Below, piece after piece: positions 16,375-24,358 of a stretch of DNA of 64,000 bases. The notes beneath the pieces were generated by a model that worked only from the letters and a program-made list of their open reading frames with translations, was not told the DNA's origin and ran no database searches. The position numbers and the translations under genes are program-made. Source of the DNA: DAOMFB01 sp963801475 (GTDB lineage: Bacteria > Acidobacteriota > Thermoanaerobaculia > UBA5066); assembly GCA_963801475.1 (NCBI GenBank), contig CAWDEX010000003.1, positions 186,001-250,000 on the forward strand, read 5' to 3'. Each line of letters opens with the position of its first letter. Position 1 is the first letter of the stretch.

Positions 16375-17154
16375 ATGAAACCGCTCTCCGGCAGGAACGC
16401 CCTCGTCACCGGCGCCTCGCGGGGAATCGGACGCGCCATCGCGGTCCGCCTCGCGGCCGAAGGGGCCCACGTCGCCGCCGGCGTCCGGCGGGAAGAGGAC
16501 GGGAGGGAGGTCCTGGCTGCCATGCGAGGGGCGGGCGGCGACGGGATCACCGTCCTTCTCGACGTGACCGACCCCGCCTCGGTGGCAACCGGCGTCGAAC
16601 GCGCCGCGCGGCCGAACCGGCGTCTCGACATCGTCGTCAACAACGCCGGTATCGGCGGAATCACGCCGCTCGGCGGCGACACGAGGTCCGACCAGGGCTG
16701 GGCGCGGATGATCGAAGTCAATCTGACGGGGACGTGGCGCGTCTGCCGGGCGGCCTTTCCGTTTCTGGCGGACGGCGCGCGGATCGTGAACCTCTCGTCC
16801 GTCTCGGGACGGTTCGGCGTGGCGCTGAACGGCGCCTACTGCGCCGCCAAGCACGGTGTCGTCGGCCTGACGCGGGCGCTGGCGCTGGAGCTGGCGCCGC
16901 GGAAGATCACGGTGAATGCCGTCTGCCCCGGCTGGGTCGACACGGAGATGGGGCGCCACGGGATCCGCGGCTTCGGCAAGCAGGCGGGCCTCGGGGAGGA
17001 AGAGGCCTTCGCCATGGCGGGGAAGATGGCTCCGCTCGGGGAAGTCCTGAAGCCGGACGAGATCGCGGGGCTCGTGGCCTATCTCGTCTCCGACGACGCC
17101 CGAAACGTGACGGGGCAGGCCATCGTCGCCGACGGCGGGCAGGTGATGCCCTGA
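16375..17154 (+). CDS. Short-chain dehydrogenase/reductase (FabG-like)
   Basis: A 259-residue classical SDR. NAD(P) motif VTGASRGIGRAIA, VNNAGIGG, catalytic Ser in NLSSVSG and YCAAKHGVVGLT (YxxxK), with VCPGWVDTEM and a C-terminal GQAIVADGGQVMP. Residues suit a 3-oxoacyl-ACP or hydroxyacyl-CoA oxidoreductase, but SDR substrates cannot be assigned from this. TAGAAT lies at 16347-16352 with GGGGAGG before the ATG, so this is a leadered transcript. The HAD gene follows closely and is probably co-transcribed. Confidence 0.85.
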   Translation: MKPLSGRNALVTGASRGIGRAIAVRLAAEGAHVAAGVRREEDGREVLAAMRGAGGDGITVLLDVTDPASVATGVERAARPNRRLDIVVNNAGIGGITPLGGDTRSDQGWARMIEVNLTGTWRVCRAAFPFLADGARIVNLSSVSGRFGVALNGAYCAAKHGVVGLTRALALELAPRKITVNAVCPGWVDTEMGRHGIRGFGKQAGLGEEEAFAMAGKMAPLGEVLKPDEIAGLVAYLVSDDARNVTGQAIVADGGQVMP

Positions 17155-17165
17155 CGGGAACCTCC

Positions 17166-17891
17166 GTGAAGGCCGTCTTCTTCGACGCCGGGCAGACCCT
17201 TCTCGACGCGGACCCTCCCGTCGAGGCGGTCTACCGCGACGCGTTCGCGGCGTGGGGCGTGACCGCGGAAGCCGGCGAGGTTCACCGCGCCGTGCACGAG
17301 ACCTGGCGCGAGGTGGCCGCGCGTCGCGCCCGGGGCGACGAGGGCTGGTCCATCGGCGGAGGCGAGGCGTCGTTCTGGCGCCGTTTCGTGGAGGAGGTCT
17401 TCTCGCGCGTCGGGGGCGGCCCGCTGCCGGACGCGATGCTCGCCGGCCTCGTCCGGCACTTCCGAAAGGCGGCCCACTGGCGCGTCTACGAGGAGGTCCC
17501 GGCCGTTCTCGCGGCGCTACGGGCCGCGGGAATGAAGCTCCTCGTCGTCAGCAACTGGGACTCTTCGCTTCCCCCGCTCCTCTCGGAGTTGGGGCTGACC
17601 CCGTTCTTCGACGACGTCGTCGTCTCGGCGCTCGTCGGCGCGAGCAAGCCGTCCCGGGGGATCTTCGACACGGCGCTCCGGCGGGCGGGCGTCGCGGCCG
17701 ACGAGGCGCTCCACGTCGGGGACTCGCTCCACGACGACTACCACGGCGCGAAGGCGGCGGGGCTCCTGGCGCTCCTCCTCGACCGGGCCGGCCGCGTGCC
17801 GAAAGGGGACGGTATCGAGACGATCGGCTCCCTCGCGGAGGTCCTCGGCCGCGTCCGCCCGGCGTACGGGGCGGCACCGGCGGGCCGGTAG
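17166..17891 (+). CDS. HAD-family hydrolase (HDHD3/REG-2-like)
   Basis: A 241-residue haloacid-dehalogenase-superfamily protein. Motif I is VFFDAGQTLLD, motif II LLVVSNWDSS, Lys motif GASKPSRGIF and motif IV HVGDSLHDDYHGAKAAG. The second Asp of the usual DxD is replaced (DAG), as in HDHD3/REG-2-like members that have lost the general acid/base Asp. Phosphatase activity may therefore be weak or different. It starts at a GTG 11 bp after the SDR stop, implying an operon. Confidence 0.8.
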   Translation: MKAVFFDAGQTLLDADPPVEAVYRDAFAAWGVTAEAGEVHRAVHETWREVAARRARGDEGWSIGGGEASFWRRFVEEVFSRVGGGPLPDAMLAGLVRHFRKAAHWRVYEEVPAVLAALRAAGMKLLVVSNWDSSLPPLLSELGLTPFFDDVVVSALVGASKPSRGIFDTALRRAGVAADEALHVGDSLHDDYHGAKAAGLLALLLDRAGRVPKGDGIETIGSLAEVLGRVRPAYGAAPAGR

Positions 17892-17924
17892 ACTCGGCGG
17901 GACCCCGGACCAAGGAGACAACGC

Positions 17925-19445
17925 ATGTCGCTCTTCCGGCGCAAGCCGCTCGACGTCCTGATCGCCGAAGGGGGTGACGAGGCCCACGGACTTCGGAAGG
18001 CGCTGACCTGGGTCGACCTGACGGCCCTCGGCATCGGCGCCATCGTCGGCGCCGGCATATTCGCCACGCTCGGGAGCGCGACTTCGGGCGGCGAGGGGCA
18101 GCCGCCGGCGGGGCCGGGCGTCGTCGTCTCCATTCTGCTGACAGCTGTCGCCTGCGGCTTCTGCGCCCTCTGCTACGCGGAGTTCGCCAGCCTCGTCCCG
18201 GTCGCCGGCTCGGCCTATACCTACGCCTACGCGACGCTCGGCGAGCTCGTCGCCTGGATCATCGGCTGGGACCTGATCCTGGAGTACGCCGTCGGGAACA
18301 TCGCCGTCGCCATCTCGTGGGCGGCCTACTTCCGTCAGCTGGTGGCCGGCTTCGGCTTCCAGATTCCCCCCTGGCTCGCCACCGACTACCGATCGACGCT
18401 CCTCGCCGCGAAGGCCGCCGCGGGATCGGGCGTGGCCTCCCTCTCGCCGGAGGCGGCCATCGCGTACCAGGCGCACCTCACCCACCCGACGATCGTCGGG
18501 ATCCCGGTCGTCTTCAACCTCCTCGCGGTCGGGATCACGGCTCTCATCACCTGGATCCTCGTCATCGGCGTGAAGGAGTCGGCCCGATTCAACAACGTCG
18601 TCGTCGTCCTGAAGCTCGCGACGCTCCTCTTCTTCATCGCGGTCGGTGCCTTCTGGGTGAAGCCGGCCCACTGGACGCCTTTCTTCCCCGGCGGCTTCCA
18701 CGGCGTCTGGACGGGCGCGTCGCTCATCTTCTTCGCGTACATCGGATTCGACGCCATCTCGACGGCGGCCGAGGAGTGCAAGGACCCGGGTCGCGACATG
18801 CCGCGCGGGATCCTCGCGTCGCTCGGCATCTGCACGATCCTCTACGTCGCGGCGGCCCTCGTCCTGACCGGCATGATCCCGTACGGGAAGCTCGTCGGCG
18901 TCGCCGACCCGCTGGCGGCGGGCTTCGCGTACGTCGGCCAGGACTGGGCGGCCGGCCTCCTCGCGTTCGGGGCCGTCATCGCCCTGACGTCCGTCCTCCT
19001 CGTCTTCCAGCTCGGCCAGCCGCGCATCCTGATGGCGATGTCGCGGGACGGCCTCCTCTCCCCCTGGTTCTCGAAGATCCATCCCCGCTTCCGGACGCCG
19101 CACGTCACGACGATCCTGACCGGGGTCTTCGTCGCGATCTTCGCCGCCGTCGCGAACATCGACGAGATCGTCCAGCTGACGAACATCGGGACGCTCTTCG
19201 CCTTCATCCTCGTGGCGATCGGCATCCTCGTCCTCCGCGTGCGGGAGCCGAAGCGCCCGCGGAAGTTCCGCGTTCCCTTCTCGCCCGTCACGCCGGTCCT
19301 CGGCATCCTGATGTGCCTCTTCCTGATGCAGGGGCTCCCGGGCGTCACCTGGATCCGCTTCGGCCTCTGGCTCCTCGTCGGACTCGTCCTCTATTTCGTT
19401 TACGGGATCCGGCAGAGCCGCCTCAGCGAGACGCGAGGGCGCTGA
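17925..19445 (+). CDS. APC-family amino-acid permease (CAT-like)
   Basis: A 506-residue inner-membrane transporter with about 12-14 membrane helices. Typical APC features are a cytosolic N-terminus, LGIGAIVGAGIFATLGSAT in helix 1, SYLVPVAGSAYTYAY-like text (SLVPVAGSAYTYAYATLGE) in helix 3 and FFAYIGFDAISTAAEECKDP. The segment MSRDGLLSPWFSKIHPRFRTP is characteristic of the cationic amino-acid transporter subgroup. Substrate is not fixed by sequence. TAGACT at 17889-17894 and AAGGAG before the ATG give a leadered promoter. It is convergent with the patatin gene; twin hairpins lie between. Confidence 0.88.
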   Translation: MSLFRRKPLDVLIAEGGDEAHGLRKALTWVDLTALGIGAIVGAGIFATLGSATSGGEGQPPAGPGVVVSILLTAVACGFCALCYAEFASLVPVAGSAYTYAYATLGELVAWIIGWDLILEYAVGNIAVAISWAAYFRQLVAGFGFQIPPWLATDYRSTLLAAKAAAGSGVASLSPEAAIAYQAHLTHPTIVGIPVVFNLLAVGITALITWILVIGVKESARFNNVVVVLKLATLLFFIAVGAFWVKPAHWTPFFPGGFHGVWTGASLIFFAYIGFDAISTAAEECKDPGRDMPRGILASLGICTILYVAAALVLTGMIPYGKLVGVADPLAAGFAYVGQDWAAGLLAFGAVIALTSVLLVFQLGQPRILMAMSRDGLLSPWFSKIHPRFRTPHVTTILTGVFVAIFAAVANIDEIVQLTNIGTLFAFILVAIGILVLRVREPKRPRKFRVPFSPVTPVLGILMCLFLMQGLPGVTWIRFGLWLLVGLVLYFVYGIRQSRLSETRGR

Positions 19446-19453
19446 GGGAGTCC

Positions 19454-19524
19454 GGGGGAGGTCGCGCCAGCGACTCCCCCGAACAGCTGAGGGGGCGCGG
19501 GGGAGGTCGCGTCAGCGACTCCCT
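19454..19524. repeat. Two near-identical hairpins between convergent genes
   Basis: Two copies of a hairpin, 19454-19480 and 19499-19524, each GGGGGAGGTCGC then a short loop and GCGACTCCC. The arms pair with one bulged G. They sit between the permease stop and the patatin stop and read the same on both strands, so they may act as a bidirectional terminator. No T-tract follows, so termination would be weak or Rho-assisted. Confidence 0.5.
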
Positions 19525-19538
19525 CGAACGAACCAGCT

Positions 19539-21746
19539 TCAGCGGGAGAGCGGGAGGCCAAGCGCCAGGTAGAAACTGTGGTGCCCGCCGTCGGCGAGGC
19601 CGAAGGCGAAATAGAGCGGTCCGAGGAGCGTGTCGGCGCCGAGGAAGAGGCTCCCGGCGAAGCGCAGGTTGTTCAGCTTGATCTGATCCGAGGTCAGCCA
19701 CGCGTTCCCGCTCTCGAGCGAGCCGCCGAGGAAGACCCCGGTTCCGACGAGCGACGGGAGCTTGATCAGGCGCTTGTAGACCATGATCCGGCCGATCGCG
19801 GCGTAGTTCCCCCAGAGCTCCAGCGGCTGGAGGCCGGAGAGGTTCAGGAAGCCGCCGAGAAAGCCGGCCTCGACGAACGGGAGGCCGTTCTTGCCGATCT
19901 TGGTGGTGCCGCTGGCGGCGAATGTGAACGTCCACTCCTTCAGGCTCGACGCGAAGCCACCTCGAGCCGTGAGCCGGTTGAACGACCAGTCGCCTCCGAG
20001 GGCGCTGCCGGCCGAGGTGAACTGCGCGTTCGCCACCCAGCCCGAACGCGGGAAAGCCACCTGGTCGAGCTGGTCGAGATCGAGCTGGGCGATGAAGGCC
20101 GTCTGGTTCTGGGTCGAGTCCGGGACCGGAAATGCGGAGATGTTCTCCTTGTACTTGTACCAGTCCCTCCGGATGCCGACGGCGAGCTGGCCGAGCGGGC
20201 CGAAGGAGATCCCCCCCTGGAGCCCCACGAAGACGTCGTCCACGAGATAGCGGCCGATGGCGGTCTCGTCGATGAAGAGATTGAAGGGCTGGCGCTGGAT
20301 CCCGGCGGCGGGCATGACGAAGAAGCGCCCGGCGTAGTCGAGCGGCTGGTACCACTGCGTCGCCAGGTAGTTCGATTGCCCGACTTCGATCTGCGTCTTC
20401 CATTCGCCTCTGAGGGCGTTCATCTGCGTCTTGTTGACGCTGGCCCGGAGAGCGAAGGCGCTCGAGCCGGAGAAGTCGGTGTTGAGAAGGAGGCCGAACC
20501 TCACGCGGGTCGGCGCCGGGGTCTTCGGGCGCGGTTCGATGACCAGCGTCGAGACGCCGTCGACCGGGATGATCCGGAAATCGACGGTGGCAAAGTCGTT
20601 CAGCTCGTAGATGTTCCCGAGCGTCCGGTCGAGTTCCTTCCAGTCGACGGGTCCCCTCGTCTTGTAGTCCTCGCGGGCCTCTACGACGCGCGGGTCGACT
20701 CCCGGCATCGGCAGGACCTTCACGGCGTCGACGTTCGGGGTCGGGTGCGGGTACCGCTGCTTCTTCTGGAAGAGGGCGTACTCCTCCTCGGAGACGGAAA
20801 GAGCCCGGAGCGCGTCGGCGGCCTTCCTTGCGGCCTCCGTTCCGCGCGGAATCGCCTCCGGGAACTGGGCGAAATTCGTCGTCCCGATCCCCTCGAGGTC
20901 GGGCGTGATCAGGACGTCGCGCGGCCCGAGCGTCTCGATCGACCGGAGGACGTTGAGGCGCGTCAGGAAGCCGATCGTCTGGTTCGTGATCGCGAAGAGG
21001 TTCGTCAGCTTGTCGCGCGGTTCGAGCGGCGTCGAGATGTCGATCGCGATGACGATGTCGGCCCCCATCGCGCGGACGACGTCGATCGGGAGGTTCCGGG
21101 CCGCGCCGCCGTCCGTCAGGAGCCTTCCGTCCAGCTCCACGGGGCTGAAGAAGCCGGCGATCGCCATGCTCGCGCGCATGCAGCGGGCGATGTCCCCCTT
21201 CGAGAGGACGACGGGGTCTCCCGTCGCGAGGTCGGCCGCCACGGCGCGGTACGGAATCGGGAGGCGGTCGAAGTCCCGGACCTCGCTGAAGGGGAGGGTG
21301 AACTTCCGGAGGAGGATCCCCAGCTTCTGCCCTGCGAGGACGCCCATCGGGAGAACCATCTTCCCCTTCGAGAAGCCGAGCTCCGCCTTGATGAGATAGA
21401 GGTCGTCGTCCTCCTTCCGCCGGTAGGAGATCTCCTTTCGCGAGGGGTCGTCCTGAGTGGCGGCGTCCCAGTCGGTCTCCTTGAGGATCTTCTCCATCTC
21501 CTCGGGAGAAAGGCCCGTCGCGTAGAGGCCGGCGACGATGGAGCCGATGCTCGTCCCCGCGACGTAGTCGACGGGAATCCGCAGCTCCTCGAGGACCTTG
21601 AGAACCCCGACGTGCGCTCCGCCCCGCGCCCCCCCGCCGGCGAAGGCGATGCCGATCTTCGGGCGCGTCTTCGAAGGGTCGTCCGCGGCGGCGGGGACGG
21701 CCAGGCAAAGGGCGATCGCGAGCACGAGAACGGCGTTCCTGCGCAT
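19539..21746 (-). CDS. Patatin-like phospholipase with POTRA and Omp85-type barrel (type Vd-like)
   Basis: A 735-residue exported protein. Signal peptide to about residue 21; patatin domain about 28-320 with oxyanion loop FAGGGARGG, nucleophile elbow GTSIGS (Ser66) and catalytic LTDGGAARNLP. A single POTRA-like region follows (about 360-420, VDFRIIPVDGVSTLVIEP), and the rest is beta-strand-rich, ending FYLALGLPLSR with strands like a 16-stranded surface-antigen barrel. This is the layout of PlpD, a type Vd autotransporter lipase. TAGACT (21756-21761, minus) is 9 nt before the ATG. Confidence 0.88.
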   Translation of the reverse strand: MRRNAVLVLAIALCLAVPAAADDPSKTRPKIGIAFAGGGARGGAHVGVLKVLEELRIPVDYVAGTSIGSIVAGLYATGLSPEEMEKILKETDWDAATQDDPSRKEISYRRKEDDDLYLIKAELGFSKGKMVLPMGVLAGQKLGILLRKFTLPFSEVRDFDRLPIPYRAVAADLATGDPVVLSKGDIARCMRASMAIAGFFSPVELDGRLLTDGGAARNLPIDVVRAMGADIVIAIDISTPLEPRDKLTNLFAITNQTIGFLTRLNVLRSIETLGPRDVLITPDLEGIGTTNFAQFPEAIPRGTEAARKAADALRALSVSEEEYALFQKKQRYPHPTPNVDAVKVLPMPGVDPRVVEAREDYKTRGPVDWKELDRTLGNIYELNDFATVDFRIIPVDGVSTLVIEPRPKTPAPTRVRFGLLLNTDFSGSSAFALRASVNKTQMNALRGEWKTQIEVGQSNYLATQWYQPLDYAGRFFVMPAAGIQRQPFNLFIDETAIGRYLVDDVFVGLQGGISFGPLGQLAVGIRRDWYKYKENISAFPVPDSTQNQTAFIAQLDLDQLDQVAFPRSGWVANAQFTSAGSALGGDWSFNRLTARGGFASSLKEWTFTFAASGTTKIGKNGLPFVEAGFLGGFLNLSGLQPLELWGNYAAIGRIMVYKRLIKLPSLVGTGVFLGGSLESGNAWLTSDQIKLNNLRFAGSLFLGADTLLGPLYFAFGLADGGHHSFYLALGLPLSR

Positions 21747-21806
21747 GGTGCCGCCAGTCTACCGAAAGGCGCCGCCCGGCCCCGTACGTATCATGCGTCC
21801 CCAGGA

Positions 21807-22616
21807 ATGCTCGACGGACTTCGCGATCTCCTCCGCCACCGCGCTCTCGTCGGCGTTCTCGTGGCCCGTGAGCTGAAGGCCCGCTACCGCGGGAGCGTCC
21901 TCGGGTTCTTCTGGTCGCTCCTGAACCCGCTCCTGATGCTGGCGGTCTACTCGGTCGTCTTCCAGCTCATCTTTCCCGCGCGGAGCCCGTCCACCAGCCC
22001 CTACGCCCTCTTCCTCTTCTGCGGCCTCCTCCCCTGGAACTGGCTCTCCGCGTCGTTGACGGACGCCTCGGCTTCGCTCGTCGTCCAGGGGCCGCTCCTG
22101 AAGAAGGTCCTCTTTCCGGCCGAGGTCCTTCCGACCGTGTCGGTCCTCGCCCAAGGCGTCCACTTCCTCCTCGCCCTGCCGGTCCTCGGGCTCGCCCTCG
22201 TCCTCGGCGCGGCCGGCGTCTTCGGGCCGCGCGTCGCGCTGACGCCGGCGCTCCTCCAGGTGCCGCTTCTGATCGTCCTCGAGGGATTCTTCCTCCTCGG
22301 CGCCGGGTACTTCCTGGCCGGGCTGACCGTCCACTTCCGAGACGTGAAGGACCTGCTCGGCACGGCGCTCACCCTCTGGTTCTTCGGCACGCCGGTCCTC
22401 TACGCCCTGCCCGACATCCCGTCTCCGGGCCTGCGCGGCCTTCTCGCGTGGAATCCCGCTGCGCCCCTGTTCTCCGCGTGGCACGACGCGCTCTTCTTCG
22501 GAAGGTGGATCGGCGCAGCGGACTGGGCCCGCGTCGTCGGGATCGCGGCCGCGACGTTCGTGATCGGCTTGGTCTTCTTCGCGCGGCTTCGGGACTCCTA
22601 CCCGGAGGCCGTGTGA
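21807..22616 (+). CDS. wzm: ABC-2 polysaccharide export permease
   Basis: A 269-residue permease of the Wzm/KpsM type with six membrane helices. It begins LVARELKARYRGSVLGFFWS, then LLNPLLMLAVYSVVFQ. FCGLLPWNWLSASLTDAS, LTVHFRDVKDLLGTALTLWFF and GTPVLYALPDI are family hallmarks. With the ATPase encoded next it forms the inner-membrane transporter for lipid-linked O-antigen or capsule chains. Its stop overlaps the next start (GTGA). It is divergent from the patatin gene. Confidence 0.9.
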   Translation: MLDGLRDLLRHRALVGVLVARELKARYRGSVLGFFWSLLNPLLMLAVYSVVFQLIFPARSPSTSPYALFLFCGLLPWNWLSASLTDASASLVVQGPLLKKVLFPAEVLPTVSVLAQGVHFLLALPVLGLALVLGAAGVFGPRVALTPALLQVPLLIVLEGFFLLGAGYFLAGLTVHFRDVKDLLGTALTLWFFGTPVLYALPDIPSPGLRGLLAWNPAAPLFSAWHDALFFGRWIGAADWARVVGIAAATFVIGLVFFARLRDSYPEAV

Positions 22617-24040
22617 CGAAGGACCTCGCCGTCGTCGCCGACGGGGTGTCGAAGCGCTACCGCCGCTGGGGCAGGACGCGCGCGTTCGGGACGCTCAAGT
22701 CGGCCTTCCTCGGGCGGAGCCTCGCCGAGGCGCTCGCCCCCTCCGAGACGGTCGACGCCCTCTCGGACGTTTCGTTCGAGGTCGCACGGGGCGAGACCTT
22801 CGGGGTCATCGGGGCGAACGGGAGCGGGAAGTCGACGCTCCTGAAGCTCGTGGCCGGGATCTTCAAGCCGACCGCGGGGCGGCTCGCGGTGAACGGGAAG
22901 GTCTCGGCGCTCATCGAACTGGGCGCCGGCTTCCATCCCGAGATCTCCGGGCGCGAGAACGTCGTCATCAACGGGGTGATGCTCGGCCTGACCCGTAAGG
23001 AGATCGAGCGAAAGCTCCCGGAGATCGCGTCCTTCGCCGGCCTTGCGGAGTTCATGGACCAGCCGGTGAAGACCTACTCCTCGGGGATGTACGTGCGGCT
23101 CGGTTTCGCCGTGGCGGTCCACGTGGACCCCGACATCCTCGTCGTGGACGAGGTCCTCGCCGTGGGCGACGAGGCCTTCTCGCGCCGCTGCCTCGACACG
23201 ATCGGGGAGTTCCGCGCGCGCGGCAAGACGATCTTCTTCGTGAGCCACGCCCTCGGCCTCGTCGAGGAGCTGTGCGACCGGGTCCTCTACCTCGAACAGG
23301 GGCGCGCGAAGGGGCTTGGGGAGGCGCGCGAGATGCTGGCCGCCTACCGGCTCGACGTGGCGGCCGGCGAGGGAGAGCGTCTTGCGGCCGAGCACGTGAA
23401 GGTTCAGGAGGAGCTGCGGGACGCGACCCCCGTCCCGCCGCCGCCGCCGGCCCCGGCGGGCGAGGCGCCCGCTCCTGCGACGCCCGGCGCCGAGCGGCCC
23501 CGCCGGTGGGGCGACCGGTCGGCGGAGATCACCGCCGTCCGGCTCCTCGGGGCAGAGGGCGTCGAGCGCTACTCCTTCCGGTCGGGGGAGAGCGTCACGG
23601 TCGAGATCGAGGCGTCCCCTTCGCGGCCCCTCGGCGATTTCGTCTTCGGCCTGGGGATTTTCACCCCGGAGGACGTCTGCGTTCACGGGTCGAACACGGA
23701 GATTGACGGACTCACCCCGGAGCGGTTCGACGCGCCGGGCACCGTCCGGATCACGCTCCCGCGCTGCGACCTGGGGGCGGGCACCTATCTTCTCGACGTG
23801 GCCATCCATTCCCGTCGCGGCACTCCGTATGACTACTGGCGGGGCGTCTGCCGATTTCACGTCGAGTCCCCCACGCAGGACGCGGGGCTCTGGCGTCCCG
23901 GAGAGGAAGTGGGCTTTCTCCGGCGGGCTCCGACTCACACGCGTCTAGAGAAGCCTCTCGAGGTCGTCTCCTCGATCCGATGGCACTGGTTGTGCTCTAA
24001 AGTTGGTGGCACTTCTGTGTCGGATGAGGGCAAAGCTTAA
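22613..24040 (+). CDS. wzt: ABC polysaccharide export ATPase with C-terminal Wzt domain
   Basis: A 475-residue ATPase. Walker A is GANGSGKST, the Q-loop region KVSALIELGAGFHPE, signature TYSSGMYVRLGFAVA, Walker B ILVVDEVLAVGD and H-loop FFVSHA. After a Pro/Ala linker (about residues 270-300) comes a beta-sandwich (AEITAVRLLGAEGVERYSF to YDYWRGVCRFHVES), the Wzt carbohydrate-binding domain that reads the modified chain end. The final 30 residues (after RAPTHTRLE) lie in less GC-rich sequence and look unlike the family, so the true stop may have been lost by an indel near 23945. Confidence 0.9.
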   Translation: MTKDLAVVADGVSKRYRRWGRTRAFGTLKSAFLGRSLAEALAPSETVDALSDVSFEVARGETFGVIGANGSGKSTLLKLVAGIFKPTAGRLAVNGKVSALIELGAGFHPEISGRENVVINGVMLGLTRKEIERKLPEIASFAGLAEFMDQPVKTYSSGMYVRLGFAVAVHVDPDILVVDEVLAVGDEAFSRRCLDTIGEFRARGKTIFFVSHALGLVEELCDRVLYLEQGRAKGLGEAREMLAAYRLDVAAGEGERLAAEHVKVQEELRDATPVPPPPPAPAGEAPAPATPGAERPRRWGDRSAEITAVRLLGAEGVERYSFRSGESVTVEIEASPSRPLGDFVFGLGIFTPEDVCVHGSNTEIDGLTPERFDAPGTVRITLPRCDLGAGTYLLDVAIHSRRGTPYDYWRGVCRFHVESPTQDAGLWRPGEEVGFLRRAPTHTRLEKPLEVVSSIRWHWLCSKVGGTSVSDEGKA

Positions 24041-24358
24041 GTTGTTGATTCTGCGCTCGAGTCGTGTGGAACTACTCCAATTCTCCGGAGCTGGAGACGG
24101 GAATTAGGACCGGAAGGGAGGGAATATAGATCGGCTGTTGGTCGTCTCGTCGGTTCCGCTGCCTCTTGGTGCGGTCCGCGGACGCATCATTCTCGCGGGA
24201 AACGGTCTGTGTTAGGGTTTGTTGAACGTGACGAAACTCACCCAGGAGAACTGTTGCGCTGTCTTAACCCTGATGTGAAACAAATCCACTCTGCGCCCGG
24301 ACAATTTGTTCCGGGCGGGTATCCCCATCTCATTTTTCTTAAAGGAGAGGCGAAAGTT
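24041..24358 (+). other. Non-coding leader before the TonB receptor, with a hairpin
   Basis: About 320 bp with lower GC than its surroundings and no credible gene. The only clear structure is a hairpin at 24294-24317, with arms CGCCCGGA and TCCGGGCG and a loop of 8 that can pair further (ACAA/TTGT with one bulge). It is followed by a strong ribosome site AAAGGAGAGG at 24341-24350. It is the long 5' leader of the receptor gene; the hairpin may be regulatory or just stabilising. No promoter is convincing. Confidence 0.4.

Noticed and set aside
19578..21770. Very long open frame on the plus strand opposite the patatin gene
   Set aside because: GC-rich shadow of the minus-strand gene: Arg/Glu/Val-rich text with no family motif, while the minus strand gives a complete patatin-Omp85 protein.
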